A program made the translations under genes and the position numbers. This document shows positions 1 to 12,500 of a DNA stretch of 64,000 nucleotides, piece by piece. Positions within the stretch are counted from its first letter, which is position 1. Every line of letters begins with the position of its first letter. The notes under the pieces were generated by a model. It was not told the DNA's origin. It was given only the letters and a program-made list of their open reading frames with translations, and ran no database searches. This DNA comes from Phylloscopus collybita (lineage: Eukaryota > Chordata > Aves > Passeriformes > Phylloscopidae): assembly GCA_027886175.1 (NCBI GenBank), contig JAJNNQ010000044.1:620001-684000 (forward strand), in the 5' to 3' direction.

Positions 1-295
1 CTTTGCTTTCACAGGCAAGGAATGCAGTGCAGACAGGCAAAGGCTTAGGGAGGCAAGATGGAGAACAGCAAACACAGAGACGGAGTGAGACCGCAACAGC
101 AGCAGATAAGAGGCCAAGAGCAGAGTGCAGTGAGTGCAGGGGCACTGGCAGGCAGTTCACTTGAGATGCTCCTGCTTGCCCAGAGCATAGCAGCAACACA
201 GAAACAGAGCCTGGCACATGGAATTGCTCCTGTTCTGAGCCCTTTTCCCAGACAAGCCTGCCCAAGCGCTCGGAAGCACAGGTGGGATCCCTCAC
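1..295. other. No gene recognised
   Basis: Moderately GC-rich sequence left of the kinase exon. It would be intronic if that exon belongs to a minus-strand gene continuing beyond the window. A small plus-strand open frame lies at 58-306, but it has low complexity and no recognisable domain, so I do not call it. Confidence 0.4.
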
Positions 296-413
296 CTCCC
301 GGCTGACACTTGCAATCTCGGGTTCACACAGGTCAGCCTCCTTGATGACATCAAACAGAGTGCCTCCATCCATGTACTCCATAACCAGCCAGAGTTCTTC
401 ATGCACAAGGTAG
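296..413 (-). CDS. Single exon of a PAK/STE20-like serine/threonine kinase (partial gene or pseudogene)
   Basis: Read on the minus strand, this 118-base stretch is open and lies between a ctttcag acceptor and a GTGAGG donor. It encodes about 39 residues including [18 protein letters not shown]. In p21-activated kinases this is the segment across the hinge of the kinase domain (ELWxVMEYxxGGSLxDV), where the gatekeeper Met and hinge Glu-Tyr contact ATP. PAK genes have an exon of about this size and position. Songbirds carry an expanded PAK3-like family, so this could be one of those copies; that is family knowledge, not shown here. I could not find the preceding exon to the right, and the following exon would lie left of the window. 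With one exon I cannot tell a live gene from a fragment. The frame and both splice sites are intact. Confidence 0.6.
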
Positions 414-719
414 CTGAAAGAAGGAAACAAGGCCATGCAGATGAACAGGCGTGACTACGTTGGTTTTGTGCTTGATTCTTGTTTGTGGCAAGGACAGAAT
501 TAAAGGAGTAGACATTCCCTCTAGGCTGTGCCTTGTTTGCAGTCTCAAGAAGAATGGCACAGCTGTGAAAAAGGAGGTGTCTTAGATGGCCAGCAAGGGA
601 GAAGTGCAGTTGAGTGACAGGCCAGATGAAAAACGTGTCAGGCGTGGTCTTTCTGGAAATAAGCACCTGGTGTTCCTGGCATGGACAGCCATGGAAAAGA
701 GGCGTGTCACCGATAAGGG
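414..719. other. No gene recognised between the kinase exon and the CpG island
   Basis: If the kinase exon is real this is its upstream intron on the minus strand. Long open frames crossing it on both strands show no domain signature. Confidence 0.35.
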
Positions 720-1440
720 ACATTGGCTGCGGCCCCGCGAGGTCACGGCCGAGAGCCCTCCGCGGGGAGAACGGGGAGCTTAGGGGATCCACCACCCCCC
801 GGCCTCAGCCCGGCGGAACCCTCGGGAACCCCCGTGACCCTCGGGGAACCCCGCGTTCCCTCAGCCCCGCGGGCCCTCTCGAACCCCTTAAGGGACTCCG
901 CATCCCTTCAGCCCCAGTGGGACCCCTCCAGGCCCCTCAAGGGTCTCCCGCTCTCAGCCGGTCGGGACCCCCTGACCTCACCCCAGTCCCTCAGGGAACC
1001 TCAGCCCACTGGGAACCCTGCGCCCCCTCAGTCCCTACGTCCCTCAATCCCGGCGGGACCCCCCTCACCGTCCCCGCTCCCCTGCGGCCCCCGGGGCGGG
1101 AAAGGGTTCGCTCACCCCCGGGATGGGGAGGGAAGAGCCGCTGGAAGCCCAGCGGCAACCCGGCCTGCGACAGCGGCGAGCGCGGCTCCTCCACCAAGTT
1201 TCCGGGTGGGGAAGAAAGTCGAAACCTACGTGAAAGGAGGAGGAGGCAGCGCAGCCGCCCAGGTGTCACTCGCCCGCCCGCCTGGCACGGCTCAGCCCTG
1301 CCCTCCCCTCACCGCCTCCTCCTCCTCCGCCGCCGCCGCCGCCGCCGCCGCCTCCCCGGGCCGCGCACACCCGGCGGCCTTGGCCCGCCCCGCCACAGGA
1401 GCCGCCAGGGCCGGGGCTCATCCCGGGCCTCAGCCGCCCG
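720..1440. promoter_or_regulatory. CpG island, possible promoter
   Basis: A sharp rise in G+C with many CpG dinucleotides and GC-box-like GGGCGG/CCGCCC strings, set between AT-rich flanks. It contains a CCG/GCC trinucleotide run at about 1327-1352. Such islands usually mark promoters, but I see no TATA box or first exon that would fix a direction. Long open frames on both strands here follow from base composition. Confidence 0.5.
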
Positions 1441-1790
1441 CTCCCCTCAGGGCATCCCCGCCGCCCTCGGGACACGTCCTGGCCCCGGCTTCCCCTCCCC
1501 TCAGGGCATCTCCCCTGCCCTCAGCGCAATTCCCCCTCGAGGTAGTCTCGCTCCCCTCAGAGCATTCCTCCTTCCCTCAAAACATCCCGGTTCCCTTCGG
1601 GGCATCCCCGCTGCCCTCACGGGAATCCTCATCCCCTCGGAGCATCCCCGCTTCCCTCAGGTCCATTTCCCTTCCCTTCAGGGCAATTCCCACAGCCCTC
1701 GAAGCAATTCCTGCTGTCCTCAGGGGCAGAGCAATGCCACTCCCCTCAGGTCCATTCCCATCCCCCTCAGGGGAAGGGATGGCACTGGAG
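1440..1790. repeat. Degenerate minisatellite of ~20-bp units
   Basis: Repeated units of the form CCCCTCAGGGCATCCCCG recur about every 18-22 bases with many substitutions. A looser version of the same CCCTCAG-rich unit is visible from about 790 inside the CpG island. This explains the long proline- and serine-rich open frames through the area. Confidence 0.55.
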
Positions 1791-2389
1791 TGCTGATTTC
1801 CCTGTTGTTTCTGGTAGGTCCGGTGCTCCTATTGAGGCAACTCTTGGGAACTCTCCTGCTTCAAACCAGCAAAATGACAAACCCCACACGTGGGGTTTAA
1901 AAGATTCCAAGCTGTGTTAGCACTGTGTCCAAGCTTGGAATTCCTCCCAAAGGAAGAGACCAACCCCGCAAGACCCAACCCATCATAGTTCCTGGGTTGT
2001 AATTTCTTTCTCTTGTTCATCACACAGCCTTGGAATTGCCCTTTCTGCAGACAAGAGGGTCATGAAGTAATAAAGAAGATAACGTTTCTGACAATAAAAA
2101 AAAACAAACAAACAAAACAGAACTTTAAACCAGCGGTTGAGAGGAGGATTTGTTAGGAAGGGAACCTTTGTACACTGAGAGGTAACGTAGTGTAGATGGA
2201 ACAAGCACACGCCTGTCTGCATTTTATCATTTAGGATACCCCAGAGCTGCTGATACAGACCCTAAATGGAGGGAGGAGAAAGTGCTTTCCATGTCCTGAA
2301 GAGACCCTCTCTATTTCAATAGGGCTAGGAATCTGTGTTATTCAGTAATATTCAATAAATGAGAGAAGAGACCATCTTTTATTTGGGGA
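1791..2389. other. No gene recognised
   Basis: Unique-looking sequence with a short A-rich, CAAA-repeat tract near 2095-2118. No splice-flanked exon or repeat family identified. Confidence 0.35.
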
Positions 2390-2442
2390 CTGGAACTAAA
2401 TGGTCTTTAAGGTCCTTTCCAATCCAAGCCAGTCTATGATTT
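2390..2442 (+). mobile_element. CR1 LINE 3'-end fragment
   Basis: The run TGGAACTAAATGGTCTTTAA, then GGTCCTTTCCAATCC and CTATGATTTTATC, matches the conserved 3' end of avian CR1 elements, which typically reads '..GATCTTTAAGGTCCCTTCCAACCC..CTATGATTCTATG'. Only about 50 bases are recognisable, as usual for strongly 5'-truncated CR1 copies. Confidence 0.75.
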
Positions 2443-5400
2443 TATCTCAGTTTTAAAATTCAGTTTGTCTGTTTTGTGTCAAATTTCCTGTGGAGTCTTT
2501 CTGGTTCTTTGCTGCCTCATTAATTCATTCTGTTCCCTGTTTTTGTCTGTTGAAGCCTTCCAATGAGGGGCTGTGAGCTGTGCTTGGGAGTGACTGAGGG
2601 ATCTTTCTGTTGCACAGGTGAGCCTGTAGGAGGTACACCATGTACTGAAAAAGCAGCAAGGCCCTTTCGTTATTTAGATTATTGTTGGAAATCTAATGGA
2701 ATTGAGGCAGACCAACAATCCGTCTTTGCCCACATGAGACCCATGTTTCCACAAGACATGAAGTGTAAGGTGTTTTTGTAAGGCTCAGCTGAGAACTGTG
2801 ATCCAGTTTTGCAAACCCATAGATTTTGGTTAGGATAAATTAAATGTCAGACAGGATTTCCTCTGAAGCACCGAGGCTGAGTAGGCTGGGTAGCATCCAT
2901 CAGATCACTGTGAACAAAAAATGTTTTAGGAACAAATCTGGAAGTACATTGCCAGCTCAGACACAAGCACCAGAATTTGGTGCAGAGACATTAGGCTGGG
3001 TCTGCACCCCAACCTCACAGCTGAGCCTGAACCCATCGATCCAGAGCTCATTTGTACTGAGCAGTCTGGCCTGAAAACAGGCAAAGCTTAAGCTGAGCTC
3101 TGTAGAGTTGGAGAACTCCTGAGGGGAAAGGTTTAAACCTTAGCACAGAGCCAGGGTGCAGCTCCAGGGTGAGGACAGGAAATGTGTGGGTGAACTTGGG
3201 GTACTGGGGAGACCAACCCCAGGGAAATCTCATATGGATGCAAATCTCCAAAATGAGGCATTCTGTCAAGTTAGCACTCGCTGGAGATTTTTATCAGGTG
3301 TTTCTGAGTGGACAGTGTGACCATACATAATTAAGATCTGGTGAAAGTTTATTATATAAGCGTGCTGGAATTCTGGTTTGGTTTTGTAATAAAGGAATCC
3401 CACTGAGTCATAGCTACTAAATGGACTCACAGAGGACACAGGTCTCTTCTGCAGAGCTAACACAAGTGTAAGGAACTGAAATTAATTTGGTTTTTAGCCC
3501 AGGCAATAGCAGCCACATCTTAAATAAGGCTTGTCTTGATGACACAAAGGCTTTGCTGTATTACTGGTTCCTACCTGCTCCTCTTCCTGCCCTAGCAACA
3601 AGGCAAGCCAACCCTTAGCTCTGCACAGTGAACCAGATCAGGACACTGATCCAGCTGAAAAACAAACCAGGTGAAACTCTCTATAAATATATTTTATATT
3701 AAATATATAAACACAATTAAAATAGACAGATATGTTTTTAAAGGCAAGTGGAGTTCCCCAATGTAGTTTATAATTCAGAGGTGGAATGGATGGCTGAGAT
3801 TCTTTCCTAGAAATGCTAAGGAAGCAGTCAGAAGAGCAAGGTGTCTAAAGTGGTGGAGAGGGATCCCAAACCAGAGCTGAATATTCGGTTTGCAAAGTGT
3901 AAATTAATTGTTCCACTGGATTGTTGTGCTGGCAGTTAATGTGTTGTGTAAACCTGAAGAGAAAGCTCAGGTGTAAGTGTTTTGCATGGAAAGCGTCTCA
4001 ACATTTTAGGGGAGAAATAGTTTCTGGGTAACACTCAAATGGTGACTTTGGTTAAATTGATGTTGGTGAGGATCTCAGTCAGCTGTGTCTTCTCTGGCAC
4101 CTCTCACAAACCCCACCCTCTAATCTTCACTACTGATTTTGAAACACCAAAGTTCTGCACAGCTCAAGGAGTTTTTATTTACTGGCAGTTCTGCTGAATT
4201 ACTTGTGTAGTTTTGAGAGCTGCAAAGACTCTGTCGTGAAATCCAGCAATCTCAGGTCGAGTTTTATCTGCTTTCACTGCTAATAATTTCCTGTCTGTGA
4301 TTTGTACAGTAATCACTGTGTGGGAAAGATTATTGCCTACACACCTGTGCAGTGTGTGTGTCAGGGTTAAAATGCAGCTTGCTGGCAAACAGAATTAAAA
4401 ATATCAACTGAATAAGCTTGCATGTTTACAGATTATGAATTCTTTTATTTCAGAAGGTTCAGACAGCTTGTTTTTTTTTTTTAATCTGAAAATAGGTATT
4501 CAATAAGCAAAATAATTGGAAAAATAACAACAGGAAAACTGGATGAGAAGGTAAAAATACATCACATGAAGATTTATAGATAAGTTTAATCCCATTAAAG
4601 TTGTACAAAAGTTGGTAACTGTGTGTGTGGCTGTCCTGTTGTGGGAAGGTGCAAAGAATATAGGACTGCACGGTATTCATTTGGGACTCAACTTTGATGT
4701 TCCATCACAAACAAACCGAAATTCCCAACCCACACACAAGAATGTAAACACAATTAAAAAACAAATCCCACAAACAAGGAGAGAGAGTCATCCCAGGAAT
4801 TCATGATTAAATGCCCTGGAATCTCCCTTTTGTGGAAAGCAGAGCAATGGAAAACATGTGCATGAGGACTGAGGGCATTCTGGTGAACCCAAGGTCCCAA
4901 ACACTTTGTTTGGATTCATTCTGCCAGATTCTATAACTTTTTTTGTTGCTTTCGCAGTATTTTGTTATATTTGCTGCAAATTATTGCTACCTGTGTGTGG
5001 CACACTGTGTTTTATAGGGAGTGGCCAAAGTCCCAGGGTTTGGAATTTATAAACGTTTGGGAGCAAACAGACTATTAAGAAATAAAACACAAGAATCTTG
5101 TATGTGTTAGTAATGATTTAGGACTATCTTACATTATCTTTTCTTGTGGTGTTTTATTAACAGTGGGCAGTTATTAACAGTGTTGGAGTACTTTATTTGA
5201 TGGATCTGTAGGAGATTTTCATTAGATGTAAACAGACTGATTCTCTGCTTCCAGAAAAGTGCCTGTTGGCAGATATAAAGAGGGCATCTGGCTTTTCTTA
5301 GGAAGGGAAAACCCATCTGGCTTTTTGCAGCAGAGCAGATACGGTACTATAAAGTGACATAAATCACTTTCTGGGTTTGCTGTTGTGAATAGTATTGATG

Positions 5401-7184
5401 CCTGTCCCTTAATTTTTAGATGATACTGTTGAAATGCTGCAGTTGCTTTGTAACCAACTCAGATTTCTTTTTATCATAATGCTGCTGTTGCAGTATTTTC
5501 AGTGAGATTTCAGAAACACTTCACCTACCAAAAAAAGATACTGTAGCAATAAATAAAATAATATTTCATTAGGCCAACTTCAGCTGAATTCTCCTTTATT
5601 ATTTTACAGGAGTGGACTTGATCTTTGTGGTCCTTAGCCCAAAAGCCTGGCTCCCTTATTAATTTCTTGAAGAAAAGCGGTAAGGTACCAAGTTTCCAGC
5701 AATTATTTCTATATAGCAAGTATGGTGCTCAGTTTACTTTATAGCCTGTAATTACAACACTATTCTCTCAGTTCAAACTGATAACAGATATGAAGGAGGC
5801 TTGATCCAATTCAGGAATATTATCTATATAGTTTTGTGCCTGGGAGGTACTGCTGCTCTCTGATACAGTGTCTGTAGTAAATAATGTTTTCCTGCAGGGT
5901 TTAGAGTTTGACCTCCAGCTGCTTTTGTTCTGCTAACTGGTTAAAAACAAACCTGATTTTCTGTGTTTATGAGCTTCTTGGGCAGCCGGGCCAGAGGAAA
6001 GGGCTGTGTGTGTCCAGGGGTGTTATCCTGTCCCTGACAGGAAGCACTTCCCCTTGGGGTCCCTGGTGAGGCTGTGCAGCTCGGATCTTCCTAGAGAGGC
6101 AGCAGCCACGGGAAGTCTGCAGCACCGCTCCTGGGGGCTGGGAACTCCCTGCCAGCAGTGTCTGGGAGCAGCAGCAGTGACCATGGGATACCGAGCACAG
6201 TGTGGCATTTCTGGAGCCTGTTCAGGGCTTGCTCAGTCATTATTGCAAGGTCATAGAGCACCTTCATTTCTCCAGGATGTGCAAAATGCTCAGTAGCTGT
6301 GAGTTTGGGGATTTGGTCACCTTTCATTTGTAGTTGTCTGCCACAGGATAATGCTTGGTCCAGGCTTCTTCCTGCTTCAGTATGGACTGCCCTGGCCATA
6401 CAATGTATTGAAGACACCTCCATTTGGAAAACTAAACTAGAGATCCCCTTGGTTCATGCCACCACAACATCTTTCAAACCATTTTCAAAAGCAGAATCTC
6501 TCAAGGTGTCTCTTTTTTGTGGTATTTCACCCAGCCATACATTTACAGCCCACACCTGGACTCAAGAAATGACTGCAGCAAGTCCCGAGTGTCAAACCAG
6601 CCATCAGCAGTGGGGCCAGGAATGTGACAGCTGTGCAGAGAATGGTAAGGGATAAAGATAATGATCCTAAAACTCATAAAACCTGACAGGTTCCTCTCAT
6701 CACTTCTTCATCCACAGCTTGCTGCAAGCCCTTCAGCAGAGCAGGTGCCAGAGCAATTTAAATGTGCAAATAGAAAATATCTCCATAGGGATTACTCCTT
6801 TGATGCCTGATTTTCACTCACTTCTAGAACAGAAGAGAGGCTTAGTGTCCATTTATTTAAGAGTGTTTAGCTTCATCCTCCAAAAGAGTGAAGAAGCATC
6901 TCAATATCACGAAACGTGGAGATGTTTGTTAGAGAGGCAAAATGTACTGAGAGAATTTGACATTTCTCCCTGGAGTTTTCAGTTACTAACGTTGCCCTGG
7001 AATACCTTAGGTATTTACAAATCAATTTTTAATAACAGTAACATACATCCCAAAGGAATGTGGGATGGCTGCGAGTCTCATCAAGCTCTAAGACAGATCT
7101 GGAGCCACACTAGTTAAACACACTTTTCTTCAAAACTCTGCTCAGGCAAAGTGACATATTTCTAGTGAGACTGTTCAGTCTACA

Positions 7185-7185
<1 letters not shown>
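2443..7185. other. AT-rich stretch, nothing recognised
   Basis: About 4.7 kb of ordinary AT-rich sequence. I see no splice-flanked conserved exon, RNA gene or clear repeat family. Open frames are all short, about 130 codons or fewer. It may be intergenic or a long intron. Confidence 0.35.

Positions 7186-7235
<50 letters not shown>
7186..7235 (+). repeat. Homopolymer run of 50 A
   Basis: Uninterrupted A between TACAC and GTAGAC. It could be the tail of a retroposed copy, but the sequence to its left is not recognisable as a transcript. The length may also be unstable or affected by sequencing. Confidence 0.9.
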
Positions 7236-7238
<3 letters not shown>

Positions 7239-9512
7239 GACATATCCTGAGGAAAAACAAGATCCATCCAAATAATTGCTATGTGCTGCAGCTGGAGCTC
7301 TGTTTCCAGAAAATAGCTAAATATAAACATTCTGGACTGGATGAGTGGGAGGCCAAGGCTGCCTTGCAGCACAGATACCCACTAAATAGGATTATCTATT
7401 AATAAGCTAATCCACAAGAATTCATTCTGCACTGAGGAGAGATCAGAGAAAGAAGCAATACAACTGCTTCAAGTACAATTATGTAATTAATAAGCCTTCT
7501 CTGAAAATGTCTCTATGGCCTCTGCTAGGAGTAATTTCTCTCATTCCCAGACCAAGCTGCTTCATTTCCAAATCCAGAGGTTACATTTCGTTAGCTGTCA
7601 GTCAGGAACTCTGCACCATCCCAGGTGACCTGCAGCTCTGGTTTTCCTCTGCATGCTGCAGTGCCACTGGAGATGATGTGAGAAGGAACCACAACTTTGG
7701 TTCTGCTGTCCCAGATTCCTTAGAAAGGACACTGCAACCCCAGCTGTAGGACTTTACATAATCTTTGTACTTGTACATCACTTCTGCTTTTCTAGGTGAC
7801 CTCTAAAATAGAAATCTGAAATGTCACAACAGTAATACAGCTGTAAAAATAGAATAAACCTTTCATAGGAATACTTTAACACAGTTACTTCTGTCACAAC
7901 TTGGAGCTGGGTTTTGGCAGACTCAGTCATTAAACCCTACATGCTTCTGTAACCTGTACTTTAGGCTCTTTTCTGGAGAAATGTAATTCTGCAGAGTTGC
8001 CACCTGAAATTCTGGACTAGATGCCACAGATTTTCTGAGGGTTTTCATGGATGTATTACACGAGTTTGCTGGTTGTAATTATGGATTGTTGCAGTAATGA
8101 AAGTCCTCTGTCAGTGCTTCCCCATTAAACTGAATTCAGATGAAATGGATGGTGTTAAATTAAAAGTTAAAACAAAGGTGCTGCATGTGACACAGGACAT
8201 TCCAACAGTGATTCTCTTCCTGCCAGTTCTCCCCCTGAACACTCAAGTCATCATCTGCGGAAACAAAGGATTTGGTGCTTTTGTCCACAAGACTGTTTGA
8301 GGGTATTTTATGGACCCATCTTGTCAAACGCTGAAAGCAGCCTCAGAGACTGTTCTGACCAGTTTCAGCGGCCTGCCTTGAATTTAAGCTATGCATGACT
8401 TAGGAAGAACGAGCTCGTTAAATACATTCCAGTGGTGACTTAGCATAAGAAAAAAAACCACACCTCTTCCGTGCCCTGCTAGCCAGTGTGCTGCTAAGTC
8501 AGGTGGGGTTTGCCTGTGAATAATTTGCTTTGCTCAAGTTAAGATTCTGCTGTCTGAACACAATAAAAGAGGTTGGGATGAGGCACTGTCTGCCTCCAGC
8601 CCAGTCATCCACACCTATAAGATCTTCAAAATACTGAAAGAAGTAAAAATAGTTTTACAGGAAAAAGGAAGGGATCTGGTATGAAAGAGTTACTTTCAGA
8701 TGGAGTATGTCTGTGACTGCAGATATTTTAAATAGATCTTCACCAGAAGAGCCTTCATTTATGTTTTGACCAAGGTGTTCCTATGATGGACCTGAAAAGA
8801 GCCTGCTCTGTGCCAATACTCTCCTCATTATTGCACAGCAAAACAACAAATGTACTCCAGAAGTTAATAATCATTTTAATAAAAATTCAAGGGATGTTGG
8901 GCAAAATGGAACACAGATCTGTCATATAATATTCACCGAAGTACATAAATTAAATCAGCTTTTTTGGTCATAGCCCACTTTAACTTCCTCTTTTGGTTGA
9001 AATGTGGAGCCCAGCTCTGAATTCAGAAGAAATGCAACAGCTACACTGTTTGCCCTGCTCAGAGAAGGGGTGTTTAGGAAGCAGCTGCTCTGGGAATATC
9101 ATCTGCTATATCCCAGTGTGTTTGGTGACAGGAAGTGATTTGACATTAAATCTATTGGAGATCAGAAATCACTGCTCACTTCTAGTGTTATCTTTTCTAC
9201 ATTTTTCAGAAGATTCAATGATCAATGATCGTTACCTATTAAAAATGAAAAAAAATCCACCCAAACAAAAAACCAATCAAGTAAGCAAAAAAGCCAAACC
9301 CACAGATTCTACATTCCTGTTTAAGTGAGGGACATCCAAACTATTAATCTGCATACCAGGGTTTAGCTAGTTAAGAATTTCTTCCGCTGTGGGACTGAAA
9401 TATATCCCCCCAAATGAATTACCCAAACAATATTTTCAACTACCTACTCCATCTCATAGATCCAGCAATTCCTTCCTGTGGCTGAAGATGATATTTTTTT
9501 TTGTTGTGCAGG
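7236..9512. other. AT-rich stretch, nothing recognised
   Basis: No exon, RNA gene or repeat family that I can support. Confidence 0.35.
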
Positions 9513-9563
9513 TCACAGGACACCTTTTGTCACAGGACACCTTTTGTCACAGGACATCTTTTG
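9513..9563. repeat. 17-bp tandem repeat, three copies
   Basis: TCACAGGACACCTTTTG occurs three times in a row, starting at 9513, 9530 and 9547. The third copy has one substitution (ACAC to ACAT). Confidence 0.9.
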
Positions 9564-12500
9564 ATTTCTGGCCCAGCTGCATTCCTCACTAGCCATGGCA
9601 GTTCCCCTCTGCCGATGAGTCCACTGGCAAGTTTGTCTTCTTTACTCATAACTAGGTCTTTCTTAATCTCTTTTTCCCTAATCATCAAGAAGCACTTTGC
9701 AGATATTAATGTGTAGATTTGCCTGCTGGCAGACTCCCAGTTTCCAGTTCAGGTTACTGATTTAGAAACTGTAGTTTAATCACTACAGCACAACAAAGAA
9801 CGTGTTTAATAGAACTCAAGGAGCTGCTTTCATTCTTATTTACATCTGCTCCTATTTGTATTTAGTTTTTTTTTTTTGCTAATTGTGGAAATTAGCTCAG
9901 CGCTCCTCTTGCTTTCTACAAGAAGGAAGCTTTCTAAGGGGTTTAATTTGCTGCTGGGGAGAGGAAGGCTCGTGTGTGGAATTTGGGGAAGAATTTGCCA
10001 GATAAGGCCCCAAGTTCAAGCCAGGCATGCTATTTTTATCCCTGATATGACTGAGCTGCAGTAGTGATGTTACAGTAGCAGTTATTTTAGGGTTCAAAGC
10101 AAGGTAAAAGGCAACTTGATACTCTGTCATTTTGTTTTATTAAACATTGGTTATGAAATATTACTTCTGAAAAGGCTATTTTGTAAGTCTATCACAAGGA
10201 AATTCCTTTTTCTTGGCATGGAGCTGTTGCTTCCACAGATCTTGGCACAAAGCAGTGTGAATCTATCACATTGTTGCAATCCAAAGCAAAGTTTAGTTCA
10301 AATAAGACAAAATAAAATTAAATAAGGGGAGTATTCTGTGTTAATTAGGGTTAGTTGTCTATGCACAAACAAAAATACTGACACCAGCACAGACTTTTCA
10401 GCTCAGCAGAACCTCTGCTAACAGGGGTGTTCTCTGTCTGACTACAAAAACGCCGCAGGTGTGGATGTGAGTAAAGGAGCAGGTCAAAAACCTGTCCCTG
10501 GAGGACACCAAGCTCAGGTGGAAAAAGACTCTTCCAGCCGTTGCCATGTGTGGTCAGAGCCCAACGAATCAAGATGAGGTTACTCTGAACACTGTAGCTT
10601 AACTTTAAGCTGGTCTTAAAGGAATAGATCGTGTGGTAGCTGAGGCATGAATGTTCTTGCTGCTCTCTGCTCTCAAGCTGCCTCTATAATAAAAAAATCT
10701 CGGTGCCTACTTTCCCTTTTCCCTGAGGAGTGGTTGAGTTTGGGGCTTTCTGCTGGATATCCTGGCTACTCTGGGCTCAGCCCTGCGGTGGAAGCAGGAC
10801 CTGATGGAGAGTGAGCCCTGCTCAAACCTCAGGTTCTGTAGTGGTGTCGCTGCTTCAGCAAAGACATTTGTGGATTTATTTTCAAATCAATTAATGCCTA
10901 GATTATTTTCATATTTATTTCATATCAATTAGTGCCTACAAGCGTAGGAGGTAAAGTGCTTATATTTAGTTTTTTCCAATCCGCATTGCTATGAGCACAT
11001 ACACTGATAATATTACTTACATTTGGATTTTTATTCCCTTGCCTGTAACATTTTCGCTACAAAGCATAAAAAATCTATGAGGATAATTACATCAATCCAG
11101 CCTCTTCATAATAGTTGTGACCTTCTGCTTGTCCTGGAAGCCTGAGGGTTAAAGAGCAGCTTTTTGGAAACAACCTCTAGATCATTGTCTTTGGCAACAA
11201 TTTCAAAGTTTGATTTACTTTGTTTCCCTTACTTCATTATGACGAAGCTCCTTAGTGACAGGAGAGCCGTCAGCATCCCTTCAATGGTTTTCCTTGTCCC
11301 TGGAGGTCGCTTGATGTCCCCTGTGGCTGCTCCTCCCTTGGGAGCACTGCAGAGGTAAAGTAGGAGTACCCTCTGCTGGCAAGTTTTGTGCTAGGCTCTG
11401 TCCCACAGCTCTCCGACCTGATTTTGTCACCCCATAGCACGTGTCCCAGTCATCCTTACCTCCACATATTCATTGACAGATTTCGCTTCACAGGCATTTT
11501 TATACCTTAATAACTTTTACTATTCTAGCTAAATTTGATGTTTTTCACCATAGTGTAATGTTGTCATTGTAAATAATTTCTTTCCTTGCTTGGCTTTCGG
11601 CTCCTTGAATTAAATATTTTTTCCAACCATCAGCACCTGGACAAAACACACTGATTTGTTCTTAAGTGCTGATACACTTGCTACCATATATTAAACATGG
11701 GGTGCTGATGAGATTCCAGATCACATTCCAGGGATCACAGATAAACAGTAAGAATCTTGAGGAAGATTCTATGACAGAAATCTAAGAGGAAGAAGAGTTT
11801 TGGTTTCTTTTCAACTACAAAAGGAAATAGCAGAAAAGTATCATTCTTCTGAGACCGGGAAATAAAAATTGTCTTGGACTAGAGGTGAATCCAGACCCTG
11901 TTTAGTCACTCTTAGCTGAATTCAGAGAGGAAATCCTGGGATCCGAGTCCTTTGGTGACTCTTGAATACAATGAACATCAAGCATCAGCTGCAAATCAAG
12001 ATTAGAAATCCCCTCGGGGTGAGGAAGAAGGAACAGATTGTGCTGCCTGTGGTTTGCCTCAGGGCTGGTTCTAAGCATTCCCTCTCCCAAACTGGCTCCA
12101 GCAGATTTTTAGGAAAGACAAGCCCCAGTTCCCCCGGGCCCCTCATTGTCCTGCCCTGTTTAACTCTGCTGTCTGCCCATCTCTGGCACAGAGAAACTGC
12201 CTGCTCTGGGGCCCCTCACAGATGTTTGCAGGTTGCTTTATAACAGGGGGCAGCTGCCGTGCATTGATGGAAAGCCACAGAAAACCAGGGCAGTTGCTCT
12301 CTCAGCTTCTTCAGTAACAAGTGTCTATAGCAAAACCTGGTGCCTCCCATTCTGTAACAGCATCAGACCCAACCAGAACATCAAAGCTGTCACTGAGCAA
12401 GCAACACAGGAGACATGCCAAAATCACACAGTAGGCTGCATGTAAAATAGTAAATTATTGTATTTATTTTCTGTGTTTACCTCAAACAATCCTTTGGAGG

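Noticed and set aside
614..1900. Open frames of 428 and 357 codons through the CpG island
   Set aside because: They overlap in different frames, are proline/serine/arginine-rich and follow from GC content and the ~20-bp minisatellite. No domain or splice context.
6006..6655. Frames of 96-118 codons in the AT-rich left part
   Set aside because: They lie on both strands, have no domain, and are within the length expected by chance.
9513..9563. Three 17-bp repeats as a possible CRISPR array
   Set aside because: The repeats are directly adjacent without spacers, and this is a vertebrate genome.
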